DNA of 64,000 bases. It comes from Alitta virens (taxonomy: Eukaryota; Annelida; Polychaeta; Phyllodocida; Nereididae). This document shows, piece after piece, positions 23,264 through 36,963 of this stretch. The first letter of the stretch is position 1, and each line of letters starts with the position of its first letter. A program made the translations under genes and the position numbers. The stretch is taken from NCBI GenBank assembly GCA_932294295.1, contig OW028582.1:5265515-5329514 (forward strand). Direction: 5' to 3'. Under the pieces are notes generated by a model, which saw only the letters and a program-made list of their open reading frames with translations, did not search any database and was not told where the DNA came from.

Positions 23264-23968
23264 CTCTGCTATATATCACTATTGGAGCCTGTATCTCGTC
23301 CAGATTCAGCCTTGTCTGGTAGTAAGCGTGTAAGAGGTATAGTACCGCTGCAGGAGTTGGTCTATTGCGGACAGGTGATCTTGCGCTGACAGGCCGCAGC
23401 CCGTTGTGGCGCACCAGATGATGAAATTGACCTGGTTGTGCCAGAACTGCATCGGACTAGAGTTCCAAGCTTGTACAACGTTGTCAGAAGTTACGTTAGG
23501 CAGCTGACACTTCTCAGACACATCCGGGTGCCGCGTTTGGATCCATGAAAGTCCAGCCGACTGGACTTGGCTGTGGGGTTAAGTGAGTGGCACTCGTCTG
23601 GAACAACAGTCTCATCTTTGTTCTCGGCCCCGACCCGGATTCAGGTGACATTTCGCTTGGTCGTGGTGTTGATGACTTTGTAGCAGTGAAAGACGTCGCT
23701 GTCGTTGTCGTCTTTTTCACAGTGGTTCGGCCGAGGTTCTGGACCATGGTCTGTCCTGAGGGGGTTGCGTGAAATTCAGGGTGGCTGTGAATTTCATATG
23801 CACAGTGACATCGTGGGCGCCATCATTGGGGGATTTTGGATTTTGGTCGAGCACGCTCGGGTTGTTCGTCACTACAAATGACTGGCGCACACTTTACACA
23901 ACAAGCGGATACCTGAGGAGCATGTATGGGTTGAACTTGCATCCGTATTGACTTGCAGTCATTATTAG
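23264..23968 (+). repeat. Unit 27, class B, 705 bp
   Basis: Standard B unit with agattcagcc and gagttccaag, unlike its block 4 counterpart. Confidence 0.93.
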
Positions 23969-24973
23969 CTCTGCTATATATCACTATTGGAGCCTTTATC
24001 TCGTCCAGAATCGGCCTTGTCTGGTAGTACGCGTGTAAGAGGTATAGTACCGCTGCAGGAGTTGGTCTAGTGCGGACAGGTGATCTTGCGCTGACACGCC
24101 GCAGCCCGTTGTGGCGCAACAGATGATGAAATTGACCTGGTTGTGCCAGAACTGCATCGGACTAGAGTTCCAAGCTTGTACAACATTGTGAGAAGTTACG
24201 TTAGGCAGCTGACACTTCTCAGACACATCCGGGTGCTGCGATTGGATCCATGAAAGTCCAGCCGACTGGACTTGGCTGTGGGGTTGAGTGAGTGGCACTC
24301 GTCTGGAACAACAGTCTCATCTCATATTTGTCCAGAATCCGCCTTGTCTGGTAGTACGCGTGTATGAGGTATAGTACCGCTGCAGGAGTTGGTCTAGTGC
24401 GGACAGGTGACCTTGTGCTGACACGCCGCAGCCCGTTGTGGCGCACCAGATGACGAAATTGACCTGGTTGTGCCAGAACTGCATCGGACTAGAGTTCCAA
24501 GCTTGTACAACGTTGTCAGAAGTTACGTTAGGCAGCTGACACTTCTCAGACACATCCGGGTGCCGCGTTTGGATCCATGAAAGTCCAGCCGACTGGACTT
24601 GGCTGTGGGGTTGAGTGAGTGGCACTCGTCTGGAACAAGAGTCTCATCTTTGTTCTCGGCCCCGACCCGGATTCAGGTGACATTTCGCTTTGTCGTGGTG
24701 TTGATGACTTTGTAGCAGTGAAAGACGTCGCTGTCGTTGTCGTCTTTTTCACAGTGGTTCGGCCGAGGGTTGCGTGGAATTCAGGGTGGCTGTGAATTTC
24801 AGATGCACAATGACATCGTGGGCGCCGTCATTGGGGGATTTTGGATTTTGGTCGAGCACGCTCGGGTTGTTCGTCACTACAACTGACTGGCGCACACCTT
24901 ACACAACATGGGGATCCCTGAGGAGCCTGTATGGGTTGACCTTGCATCCGTATTGACTTGCAGTCATTATTAG
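23969..24973 (+). repeat. Unit 28, class E' composite, 1005 bp
   Basis: Copy of the 18137 unit at offset 5832; junction after 24321. Confidence 0.92.
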
Positions 24974-25978
24974 CTCCGCTATATATCACTATTGGAGCCT
25001 TTATCTCGTCCAGAATCGGCCTTGTCTGGTAGTATGCGTGTAAGAGGTATAGTACCACTGCAGGAGTTGGTCTAGTGCAGACAGGTTATCTTGCGTTGAC
25101 ACGCCGCAGCCCGATGTGGCGCACCAGATGACGAAATTGACCTGGTTGTGCCAGAACTGCATCGGCTAGAGTTTCAAGCTTGTACAACTTTGTCAGAAGT
25201 TACGTTAGGCAGCTGACACTTCTCAGACACATACGGGTGCCGCGTTTGGATCCATGAAAGTCCAGCCGACTGGACTTGGCTGTGGGGTTGAGTCAGTGGC
25301 ACTCGTCTGGAACAACAGTCTCATCTCATATTTGTCCAGAATCCGCCTTGTCTGGTAGTACGCGTGTATGAGGTATAGTACCGCTGCAGGAGTTGGTCTA
25401 GTGCGGACAGGTGACCTTGTGCTGACACGCCGCAGCCCGTTGTGGCGCACCAGATGACGAAATTGACCTGGTTGTGCCAGAACTGCATCGGACTAGAGTT
25501 CCAAGCTTGTACAACGTTGTCAGAAGTTACGTTAGGCAGCTGACACTTCTCAGACACATCCGGGTGCCGCGTTTGGATCCATGAAAGTCCAGCCGACTGG
25601 ACTTGGCTGTGGGGTTGAGTGAGTGGCACTCGTCTGGAACAACAGTCTCATCTTTGTTCCTGGCCCCGACCCGGATTCAGGTGACATTTCGCTTTGTCGT
25701 GGTGTTGATGACTTTGTAGCAGTGAAAGACGTCGCTGTCGTTGTCGTCTTTTTCACAGTGGTTCGGCCGAGGGTTGCGTGGAATTCAGGGTGGCTGTGAA
25801 TTTCAGATGCACAATGACATCGTGGGCGCCATCATTGGGGGATTTTGGATTTTGGTCGAGCACGCTCGGGTTGTTCGTCGCTAGAACTGACTGGCGCACA
25901 CCTTACACAACACGGGGGATCCCTGAGGAGCCTGTATGGGTTGACCTTGCATCCGTATTGACTTGCAGTCATTATTAG
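24974..25978 (+). repeat. Unit 29, class F' composite, 1005 bp
   Basis: Copy of the 19142 unit at offset 5832; junction after 25325; A-type 3' end. Confidence 0.92.
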
Positions 25979-26683
25979 CTCTGCTATATATCACTATTGG
26001 AGCCTGTATCTCGTCCAGATTCAGCCTTGTCTGGTAGTAAGCGTGTAAGAGGTATAGTACGGCTGCAGGAGTTGGTCTAGTGCGGACAGGTGATCTTGCG
26101 CTGACACGCCGCAGCCCGTTGTGGCGCACCAGATGATGAAATTGACCTGGTTGTGCCAGAACTGCATCGGACTAGAGTTACAAGCTTGTACAACGTTGTC
26201 AGAAGTTACGTTAGGCAGCTGACACTTCTCAGACACATCCGGGTGCCGCGTTTGGATCCATGAAAGTCCAGCCGACTGGACTTGGCTGTGGGGTTAAGTG
26301 AGTGGCACTCGTCTGGAACAACAGTCTCATCTTTGTTCTCGGCCCCGACCCGGATTCAGGTGACATTTCGCTTGGTCGTGGTGTTGATGACTTTGTAGCA
26401 GTGAAAGACGTCGCTGTCGTTGTAGTCTTTTTCACAGTGGTTCGGCCGAGGTTCTGGACCATGGTCTGTCCTGAGGGGGTTGCGTGAAATTCAGGGTGGC
26501 TGTGAATTTCATATGCACAGTGACATCGTGGGCGCCATCATTGGGGGATTTTGTATTTTGGTCGAGCACGCTCGGGTTGTTCGTCACTACAAATGACTGG
26601 CGCACACTTTACACAACAAGCGGATACCTGAGGAGCATGTATGGGTTGAACTTGCATCCGTATTGACTTGCAGTCATTATTAG
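25979..26683 (+). repeat. Unit 30, class B2, 705 bp
   Basis: Copy of the 20147 unit at offset 5832. Confidence 0.93.
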
Positions 26684-27385
26684 CTCTGCTATATATCACT
26701 ATTGGAGCCTTTATCTCGTCCAGAATCGGCCTTGTCTGGTAGTACGCGTGTAAGAGGTATAGTACCGCTGCAGGAGTTGGTGTAGTGCAGACAGGTGCTT
26801 TTGAGCTGACACGCCGCAGCCCGTTGTGGCGCACCAGATGACGAAATTGACCTGGTTGTGCCAGAACTGCATCGGACTAGAGTTCCAAGCTTGTACAACA
26901 TTGTGAGAAGTTACGTTAGGCAGCTGACACTTCTCAGACACATCCGGGTGCCGCGTTTGGATCCATGAAAGTCCTGCCGACTGGACTTGGCTGTGGGGTT
27001 GAGTGAGTGGCACTCGTCTGGAACAACAGTATCATCTTTGTTCTCGGCCCCGACCCGGATTCAGGTGACATTTTGCTTGGTCGTGGTGTTGATGACTTTG
27101 TAGCAGTGAAAGACGTCGCTGTCGTTGTCGTCTTTTTCAGTGGTTCGGCCGAGGTTCTGGACCATGGTCTGTCCTGTGGGGGTTGCGTGAAATTCAGGGT
27201 GGCTGTGAATTTCAGATGCACAATGACATCGTGGGCGCCCTCATTGGGGATTTTGGATTTTGGTCGAGCACGCTCGGGTTGTTCGTCACTACAACTGACT
27301 GGCGCACACCTTACACAACATGGGGATCCCGGAGGAGCCTGTATGGGTTGACCTTGCATCCGTATTGACTTGCAGTCATTATTAG
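26684..27385 (+). repeat. Unit 31, class C, 702 bp
   Basis: Copy of the 20852 unit; recurs at offset 1733 as the 28417 unit. Confidence 0.93.
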
Positions 27386-28416
27386 CTCCGCTATATATCA
27401 CTATTGGAGCCTTTATCTCGTCCAGAATCGGCCTTGTCTGGTAGTATGCGTGTAAGAGGTATAGTACCGCTGCAGGAGTTGGTCTAGTGCAGACAGGTTA
27501 TCTTGCGTTGACACGCCGCAGCCCGTTGTGGCGCACCAGATGACGAAATTGAACTGGTTGTGCCAGAACTGCATCGGCTAGAGTTTCAAGCTTGTACAAC
27601 TTTGTCAGAAGTTACGTTAGGCAGCTGACACTTCTCAGACACATACGGGTGCCGCGTTTGGATCCATGAAAGTCCAGCCGACTCGACTTGGCTGTGGGGT
27701 TGAGTCAGTGGCACTCGTCTGGAACAACAGTCTCATCTCATATTTGTCCAGAATCCGCCTTGTCTGGTAGTACGCGTGTATGAGGTATAGTACCGCTGCA
27801 GGAGTTGGTCTAGTGCGGACAGGTGATCTTGCGCTGACACGCCGCAGCCCGTTGTGGCGCACCAGATGATGAAATTGACCTGGTTGTGCCAGAACTGCAT
27901 CGGACTAGAGTTACAAGCTTGTACAACGTTGTCAGAAGTTACGTTAGGCAGCTGACACTTCTCAGACACATCCGGGTGCCGCGTTTGGATCCATGAAAGT
28001 CCAGCCGACTGGACTTGGCTGTGGGGTTAAGTGAGTGGCACTCGTCTGGAACAACAGTCTCATCTTTGTTCTCGGCCCCGACCCGGATTCAGGTGACATT
28101 TCGCTTGGTCGTGGTGTTGATGACTTTGTAGCAGTGAAAGACGTCGCTGTCGTTGTAGTCTTTTTCACAGTGGTTCGGCCGAGGTTCTGGACCATGGTCT
28201 GTCCTGAGGGGGTTGCGTGAAATTCAGGGTGGCTGTGAATTTCATATGCACAGTGACATCGTGGGCGCCATCATTGGGGGATTTTGTATTTTGGTCGAGC
28301 ACGCTCGGGTTGTTCGTCACTACAAATGACTGGCGCACACTTTACACAACAAGCGGATACCTGAGGAGCATGTATGGGTTGAACTTGCATCCGTATTGAC
28401 TTGCAGTCATTATTAG
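27386..28416 (+). repeat. Unit 32, F/B2 hybrid composite, 1031 bp
   Basis: F-type through the short junction (after 27737) and through taccgctg (about 27794), then B2 from gatcttgcg (about 27826), including gttaagtg and gattttgtatt. The only 1031-bp unit. Confidence 0.9.
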
Positions 28417-29118
28417 CTCTGCTATATATCACTATTGGAGCCTTTATCTCGTCCAGAATCGGCCTTGTCTGGTAGTACGCGTGTAAGAGGTATAGTACCG
28501 CTGCAGGAGTTGGTGTAGTGCAGACAGGTGCTTTTGAGCTGACACGCCGCAGCCCGTTGTGGCGCACCAGATGACGAAATTGACCTGGTTGTGCCAGAAC
28601 TGCATCGGACTAGAGTTCCAAGCTTGTACAACATTGTGAGAAGTTACGTTAGGCAGCTGACACTTCTCAGACACATCCGGGTGCCGCGTTTGGATCCATG
28701 AAAGTCCTGCCGACTGGACTTGGCTGTGGGGTTGAGTGAGTGGCACTCGTCTGGAACAACAGTATCATCTTTGTTCTCGGCCCCGACCCGGATTCAGGTG
28801 ACATTTTGCTTGGTCGTGGTGTTGATGACTTTGTAGCAGTGAAAGACGTCGCTGTCGTTGTCGTCTTTTTCAGTGGTTCGGCCGAGGTTCTGGACCATGG
28901 TCTGTCCTGTGGGGGTTGCGTGAAATTCAGGGTGGCTGTGAATTTCAGATGCACAATGACATCGTGGGCGCCCTCATTGGGGATTTTGGATTTTGGTCGA
29001 GCACGCTCGGGTTGTTCGTCACTACAACTGACTGGCGCACACCTTACACAACATGGGGATCCCGGAGGAGCCTGTATGGGTTGACCTTGCATCCGTATTG
29101 ACTTGCAGTCATTATTAG
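28417..29118 (+). repeat. Unit 33, class C, 702 bp
   Basis: Second C of block 5, identical by eye to the 26684 unit. Confidence 0.93.
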
Positions 29119-30122
29119 CTCCGCTATATATCACTATTGGAGCCTTTATCTCGTCCAGAATCGGCCTTGTCTGGTAGTATGCGTGTAAGAGGTATAGTAC
29201 CGCTGCAGGAGTTGGTCTAGTGCAGACAGGTTATCTTGCGTTGACACGCCGCAGCCCGTTGTGGCGCACCAGATGACGAAATTGAACTGGTTGTGCCAGA
29301 ACTGCATCGGCTAGAGTTTCAAGCTTGTACAACTTTGTCAGAAGTTACGTTAGGCAGCTGACACTTCTCAGACACATACGGGTGCCGCGTTTGGATCCAT
29401 GAAAGTCCAGCCGACTCGACTTGGCTGTGGGGTTGAGTCAGTGGCACTCGTCTGGAACAACAGTCTCATCTCATATTTGTCCAGAATCCGCCTTGTCTGG
29501 TAGTACGCGTGTATGAGGTATAGTACCGCTGCAGGAGTTGGTCTAGTGCGGACAGGTGACCTTGTGCTGACACGCCGCAGCCCGTTGTGGCGCACCAGAT
29601 GACGAAATTGACCTGGTTGTGCCAGAACTGCATCGGACTAGAGTTCCAAGCTTGTACAACGTTGTCAGAAGTTACGTTAGGCAGCTGACACTTCTCAGAC
29701 ACATCCGGGTGCCGCGTTTGGATCCATGAAAGTCCAGCCGACTGGACTTGGCTGTGGGGTTGAGTGAGTGGCACTCGTCTGGAACAACAGTCTCATCTTT
29801 GTTCCTGGCCCCGACCCGGATTCAGGTGACATTTCGCTTTGTCGTGGTGTTGATGACTTTGTAGCAGTGAAAGACGTCGCTGTCGTTGTCGTCTTTTTCA
29901 CAGTGGTTCGGCCGAGGGTTGCGTGGAATTCAGGGTGGCTGTGAATTTCAGATGCACAATGACATCGTGGGTGCCGTCATTGGGGGATTTTGGATTTTGG
30001 TCGAGCACGCTCGGGTTGTTCGTCACTACAACTGACTGGCGCACACTTTACGCAACAAGGGGATGCCTGAGGAGCATGTATGGGTTGACCTTGCATCCGT
30101 ATTGACTTGCAGTCATTATCAG
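29119..30122 (+). repeat. Unit 34, class F composite, 1004 bp
   Basis: Junction after 29470; ends ttatcag, closing block 5. Confidence 0.93.
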
Positions 30123-30828
30123 CTCTGCTATATATCACTATTGGAGCCTGTATCTCGTCCAGAATCGGCCTTGTCTGGTAGTATGCGTGTAAGAGGTATA
30201 GTACCGCTGCAGGAGTTGGTCTAGTGCGGACAGGTGATCTTGCGCTGACACGCCGCAGCCCGTTGTGGCGCAACAGATGACAAAATTGACCTGGTTGTGC
30301 CAGAACTGCATCGGACTAGAGTTACAAGCTTGTACAACGTTGTCAGAAGTTACGTTAGGCAGCTGACACTTCTCAGACACATCCGGGTGCCGCGTTTGGA
30401 TCCATGAAAGTCCAGCCGACTGGACTTGGCTGTGGGGTTGAGTGAGTGGCACTCGTCTGGAACAACAGTCTCAACTTTGTTCTCGGCCCCGACCTAGATT
30501 CAGGTGACATTTCGCTTGGTCGTGGTGTTGATGACTTTGTAGCAGTGAAAGACGTCGCTGTCGTTGTCGTCTTTTTCACAGTGGTTCGGCGGAGGTTCTG
30601 GACCATGGTCTGTACTGTGGGGGTTGCGTGAAATTCAGGGTGGCTGTGAATTTCAGATGCACAATGACATCGTGGGCGCCATCATTGGGGGATTTTGGAT
30701 TTTGGTCGAGCACGCTCGGGTTGTTCGTCGCTAGAACTGACTGGCGCACACCTTACACAACACGGGGGATCCCTGAGGAGCCTGTATGGGTTGACCTTGC
30801 ATCCGTATTGACTTGCAGTCATTATTAG
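30123..30828 (+). repeat. Unit 35, class A, 706 bp
   Basis: Opens block 6. Confidence 0.95.
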
Positions 30829-31533
30829 CTCTGCTATATATCACTATTGGAGCCTGTATCTCGTCCAGATTCAGCCTTGTCTGGTAGTAAGCGTGTAAGA
30901 GGTATAGTACCGCTGCAGGAGTTGGTCTATTGCGGACAGGTGATCTTGCGCTGACAGGCCGCAGCCCGTTGTGGCGCACCAGATGATGAAATTGACCTGG
31001 TTGTGCCAGAACTGCATCGGACTAGAGTTCCAAGCTTGTACAACGTTGTCAGAAGTTACGTTAGGCAGCTGACACTTCTCAGACACATCCGGGTGCCGCG
31101 TTTGGATCCATGAAAGTCCAGCCGACTGGACTTGGCTGTGGGGTTAAGTGAGTGGCACTCGTCTGGAACAACAGTCTCATCTTTGTTCTCGGCCCCGACC
31201 CGGATTCAGGTGACATTTCGCTTGGTCGTGGTGTTGATGACTTTGTAGCAGTGAAAGACGTCGCTGTCGTTGTCGTCTTTTTCACAGTGGTTCGGCCGAG
31301 GTTCTGGACCATGGTCTGTCCTGAGGGGGTTGCGTGAAATTCAGGGTGGCTGTGAATTTCATATGCACAGTAACATCGTGGGCGCCATCATTGGGGGATT
31401 TTGGATTTTGGTCGAGCACGCTCGGGTTGTTCGTCACTACAAATGACTGGCGCACACTTTACACAACAAGCGGATACCTGAGGAGCATGTATGGGTTGAA
31501 CTTGCATCCGTATTGACTTGCAGTCATTATTAG
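30829..31533 (+). repeat. Unit 36, class B, 705 bp
   Basis: Carries cacagtaac instead of cacagtgac, shared only with the 34249 unit. Confidence 0.93.
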
Positions 31534-32538
31534 CTCTGCTATATATCACTATTGGAGCCTTTATCTCGTCCAGAATCGGCCTTGTCTGGTAGTACGCGTG
31601 TAAGAGGTATAGTACCGCTGCAGGAGTTGGTCTAGTGCGGACAGGTGATCTTGCGCTGACACGCCGCAGCCCGTTGTGGCGCAACAGATGATGAAATTGA
31701 CCTGGTTGTGCCAGAACTGCATCGGACTAGAGTTCCAAGCTTGTACAACATTGTGAGAAGTTACGTTAGGCAGCTGACACTTCTCAGACACATCCGGGTG
31801 CTGCGATTGGATCCATGAAAGTCCAGCCGACTGGACTTGGCTGTGGGGTTGAGTGAGTGGCACTCGTCTGGAACAACAGTCTCATCTCATATTTGTCCAG
31901 AATCCGCCTTGTCTGGTAGTACGCGTGTATGAGGTATAGTACCGCTGCAGGAGTTGGTCTAGTGCGGACAGGTGACCTTGTGCTGACACGCCGCAGCCCG
32001 TTGTGGCGCACCAGATGACGAAATTGACCTGGTTGTGCCAGAACTGCATCGGACTAGAGTTCCAAGCTTGTACAACGTTGTCAGAAGTTACGTTAGGCAG
32101 CTGACACTTCTCAGACACATCCGGGTGCCGCGTTTGGATCCATGAAAGTCCAGCCGACTGGACTTGGCTGTGGGGTTGAGTGAGTGGCACTCGTCTGGAA
32201 CAAGAGTCTCATCTTTGTTCTCGGCCCCGACCCGGATTCAGGTGACATTTCGCTTTGTCGTGGTGTTGATGACTTTGTAGCAGTGAAAGACGTCGCTGTC
32301 GTTGTCGTCTTTTTCACAGTGGTTCGGCCGAGGGTTGCGTGGAATTCAGGGTGGCTGTGAATTTCAGATGCACAATGACATCGTGGGCGCCGTCATTGGG
32401 GGATTTTGGATTTTGGTCGAGCACGCTCGGGTTGTTCGTCACTACAACTGACTGGCGCACACCTTACACAACATGGGGATCCCTGAGGAGCCTGTATGGG
32501 TTGACCTTGCATCCGTATTGACTTGCAGTCATTATTAG
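31534..32538 (+). repeat. Unit 37, class E' composite, 1005 bp
   Basis: Junction after 31886; aacaagagtc body. Confidence 0.92.
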
Positions 32539-33542
32539 CTCCGCTATATATCACTATTGGAGCCTTTATCTCGTCCAGAATCGGCCTTGTCTGGTAGTAT
32601 GCGTGTAAGAGGTATAGTACCACTGCAGGAGTTGGTCTAGTGCAGACAGGTTATCTTGCGTTGACACGCCGCAGCCCGATGTGGCGCACCAGATGACGAA
32701 ATTGACCTGGTTGTGCCAGAACTGCATCGGCTAGAGTTTCAAGCTTGTACAACTTTGTCAGAAGTTACGTTAGGCAGCTGACACTTCTCAGACACATACG
32801 GGTGCCGCGTTTGGATCCATGAAAGTCCAGCCGACTCGACTTGGCTGTGGGGTTGAGTCAGTGGCACTCGTCTGGAACAACAGTCTCATCTCATATTTGT
32901 CCAGAATCCGCCTTGTCTGGTAGTACGCGTGTATGAGGTATAGTACCGCTGCAGGAGTTGGTCTAGTGCGGACAGGTGACCTTGTGCTGACACGCCGCAG
33001 CCCGTTGTGGCGCACCAGATGACGAAATTGACCTGGTTGTGCCAGAACTGCATCGGACTAGAGTTCCAAGCTTGTACAACGTTGTCAGAAGTTACGTTAG
33101 GCAGCTGACACTTCTCAGACACATCCGGGTGCCGCGTTTGGATCCATGAAAGTCCAGCCGACTGGACTTGGCTGTGGGGTTGAGTGAGTGGCACTCGTCT
33201 GGAACAACAGTCTCATCTTTGTTCCTGGCCCCGACCCGGATTCAGGTGACATTTCGCTTTGTCGTGGTGTTGATGACTTTGTAGCAGTGAAAGACGTCGC
33301 TGTCGTTGTCGTCTTTTTCACAGTGGTTCGGCCGAGGGTTGCGTGGAATTCAGGGTGGCTGTGAATTTCAGATGCACAATGACATCGTGGGTGCCGTCAT
33401 TGGGGGATTTTGGATTTTGGTCGAGCACGCTCGGGTTGTTCGTCACTACAACTGACTGGCGCACACTTTACGCAACAAGGGGATGCCTGAGGAGCATGTA
33501 TGGGTTGACCTTGCATCCGTATTGACTTGCAGTCATTATCAG
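32539..33542 (+). repeat. Unit 38, class F composite, 1004 bp
   Basis: F' markers gtaccactgc and cccgatgtgg at the start, but gccgactcg and the standard F 3' end, so it is an F'/F recombinant. Junction after 32890. Confidence 0.9.
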
Positions 33543-34248
33543 CTCTGCTATATATCACTATTGGAGCCTGTATCTCGTCCAGAATCGGCCTTGTCTGGTA
33601 GTATGCGTGTAAGAGGTATAGTACCGCTGCAGGAGTTGGTCTAGTGCGGACAGGTGATCTTGCGCTGACACGCCGCAGCCCGTTGTGGCGCAACAGATGA
33701 CAAAATTGACCTGGTTGTGCCAGAACTGCATCGGACTAGAGTTACAAGCTTGTACAACGTTGTCAGAAGTTACGTTAGGCAGCTGACACTTCTCAGACAC
33801 ATCCGGGTGCCGCGTTTGGATCCATGAAAGTCCAGCCGACTGGACTTGGCTGTGGGGTTGAGTGAGTGGCACTCGTCTGGAACAACAGTCTCAACTTTGT
33901 TCTCGGCCCCGACCTAGATTCAGGTGACATTTCGCTTGGTCGTGGTGTTGATGACTTTGTAGCAGTGAAAGACGTCGCTGTCGTTGTCGTCTTTTTCACA
34001 GTGGTTCGGCGGAGGTTCTGGACCATGGTCTGTACTGTGGGGGTTGCGTGAAATTCAGGGTGGCTGTGAATTTCAGATGCACAATGACATCGTGGGCGCC
34101 ATCATTGGGGGATTTTGGATTTTGGTCGAGCACGCTCGGGTTGTTCGTCGCTAGAACTGACTGGCGCACACCTTACACAACACGGGGGATCCCTGAGGAG
34201 CCTGTATGGGTTGACCTTGCATCCGTATTGACTTGCAGTCATTATTAG
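33543..34248 (+). repeat. Unit 39, class A, 706 bp
   Basis: Opens block 7; copy of the 30123 unit at offset 3420. Confidence 0.95.
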
Positions 34249-34953
34249 CTCTGCTATATATCACTATTGGAGCCTGTATCTCGTCCAGATTCAGCCTTGT
34301 CTGGTAGTAAGCGTGTAAGAGGTATAGTACCGCTGCAGGAGTTGGTCTATTGCGGACAGGTGATCTTGCGCTGACAGGCCGCAGCCCGTTGTGGCGCACC
34401 AGATGATGAAATTGACCTGGTTGTGCCAGAACTGCATCGGACTAGAGTTCCAAGCTTGTACAACGTTGTCAGAAGTTACGTTAGGCAGCTGACACTTCTC
34501 AGACACATCCGGGTGCCGCGTTTGGATCCATGAAAGTCCAGCCGACTGGACTTGGCTGTGGGGTTAAGTGAGTGGCACTCGTCTGGAACAACAGTCTCAT
34601 CTTTGTTCTCGGCCCCGACCCGGATTCAGGTGACATTTCGCTTGGTCGTGGTGTTGATGACTTTGTAGCAGTGAAAGACGTCGCTGTCGTTGTCGTCTTT
34701 TTCACAGTGGTTCGGCCGAGGTTCTGGACCATGGTCTGTCCTGAGGGGGTTGCGTGAAATTCAGGGTGGCTGTGAATTTCATATGCACAGTAACATCGTG
34801 GGCGCCATCATTGGGGGATTTTGGATTTTGGTCGAGCACGCTCGGGTTGTTCGTCACTACAAATGACTGGCGCACACTTTACACAACAAGCGGATACCTG
34901 AGGAGCATGTATGGGTTGAACTTGCATCCGTATTGACTTGCAGTCATTATTAG
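34249..34953 (+). repeat. Unit 40, class B, 705 bp
   Basis: Shares cacagtaac with the 30829 unit, marking the recent 3420-bp duplication. Confidence 0.93.
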
Positions 34954-35958
34954 CTCTGCTATATATCACTATTGGAGCCTTTATCTCGTCCAGAATCGGC
35001 CTTGTCTGGTAGTACGCGTGTAAGAGGTATAGTACCGCTGCAGGAGTTGGTCTAGTGCGGACAGGTGATCTTGCGCTGACACGCCGCAGCCCGTTGTGGC
35101 GCAACAGATGATGAAATTGACCTGGTTGTGCCAGAACTGCATCGGACTAGAGTTCCAAGCTTGTACAACATTGTGAGAAGTTACGTTAGGCAGCTGACAC
35201 TTCTCAGACACATCCGGGTGCTGCGATTGGATCCATGAAAGTCCAGCCGACTGGACTTGGCTGTGGGGTTGAGTGAGTGGCACTCGTCTGGAACAACAGT
35301 CTCATCTCATATTTGTCCAGAATCCGCCTTGTCTGGTAGTACGCGTGTATGAGGTATAGTACCGCTGCAGGAGTTGGTCTAGTGCGGACAGGTGACCTTG
35401 TGCTGACACGCCGCAGCCCGTTGTGGCGCACCAGATGACGAAATTGACCTGGTTGTGCCAGAACTGCATCGGACTAGAGTTCCAAGCTTGTACAACGTTG
35501 TCAGAAGTTACGTTAGGCAGCTGACACTTCTCAGACACATCCGGGTGCCGCGTTTGGATCCATGAAAGTCCAGCCGACTGGACTTGGCTGTGGGGTTGAG
35601 TGAGTGGCACTCGTCTGGAACAAGAGTCTCATCTTTGTTCTCGGCCCCGACCCGGATTCAGGTGACATTTCGCTTTGTCGTGGTGTTGATGACTTTGTAG
35701 CAGTGAAAGACGTCGCTGTCGTTGTCGTCTTTTTCACAGTGGTTCGGCCGAGGGTTGCGTGGAATTCAGGGTGGCTGTGAATTTCAGATGCACAATGACA
35801 TCGTGGGCGCCGTCATTGGGGGATTTTGGATTTTGGTCGAGCACGCTCGGGTTGTTCGTCACTACAACTGACTGGCGCACACCTTACACAACATGGGGAT
35901 CCCTGAGGAGCCTGTATGGGTTGACCTTGCATCCGTATTGACTTGCAGTCATTATTAG
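34954..35958 (+). repeat. Unit 41, class E' composite, 1005 bp
   Basis: Junction after 35306. Confidence 0.92.
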
Positions 35959-36963
35959 CTCCGCTATATATCACTATTGGAGCCTTTATCTCGTCCAGAA
36001 TCGGCCTTGTCTGGTAGTATGCGTGTAAGAGGTATAGTACCACTGCAGGAGTTGGTCTAGTGCAGACAGGTTATCTTGCGTTGACACGCCGCAGCCCGAT
36101 GTGGCGCACCAGATGACGAAATTGACCTGGTTGTGCCAGAACTGCATCGGCTAGAGTTTCAAGCTTGTACAACTTTGTCAGAAGTTACGTTAGGCAGCTG
36201 ACACTTCTCAGACACATACGGGTGCCGCGTTTGGATCCATGAAAGTCCAGCCGACTGGACTTGGCTGTGGGGTTGAGTCAGTGGCACTCGTCTGGAACAA
36301 CAGTCTCATCTCATATTTGTCCAGAATCCGCCTTGTCTGGTAGTACGCGTGTATGAGGTATAGTACCGCTGCAGGAGTTGGTCTAGTGCGGACAGGTGAC
36401 CTTGTGCTGACACGCCGCAGCCCGTTGTGGCGCACCAGATGACGAAATTGACCTGGTTGTGCCAGAACTGCATCGGACTAGAGTTCCAAGCTTGTACAAC
36501 GTTGTCAGAAGTTACGTTAGGCAGCTGACACTTCTCAGACACATCCGGGTGCCGCGTTTGGATCCATGAAAGTCCAGCCGACTGGACTTGGCTGTGGGGT
36601 TGAGTGAGTGGCACTCGTCTGGAACAACAGTCTCATCTTTGTTCCTGGCCCCGACCCGGATTCAGGTGACATTTCGCTTTGTCGTGGTGTTGATGACTTT
36701 GTAGCAGTGAAAGACGTCGCTGTCGTTGTCGTCTTTTTCACAGTGGTTCGGCCGAGGGTTGCGTGGAATTCAGGGTGGCTGTGAATTTCAGATGCACAAT
36801 GACATCGTGGGCGCCATCATTGGGGGATTTTGGATTTTGGTCGAGCACGCTCGGGTTGTTCGTCGCTAGAACTGACTGGCGCACACCTTACACAACACGG
36901 GGGATCCCTGAGGAGCCTGTATGGGTTGACCTTGCATCCGTATTGACTTGCAGTCATTATTAG
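35959..36963 (+). repeat. Unit 42, class F' composite, 1005 bp
   Basis: Junction after 36310; A-type 3' end with gtcgctagaac. Confidence 0.92.

Larger units (their letters stand above)
22558..30122 (+). repeat. HOR block 5 (block 4 order plus a 1733-bp insertion)
   Basis: Same order as block 4 at offset 5832, then an extra F/B2 hybrid (27386) and an extra C (28417) before the closing F. 7565 bp equals 5832 plus 1733. Confidence 0.9.
30123..33542 (+). repeat. HOR block 6 (A B E' F), 3420 bp
   Basis: Contracted block lacking B2 and C. It is duplicated at offset 3420 into the start of block 7; both copies share the private change cacagtaac at about 31367 and 34787. Confidence 0.9.
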
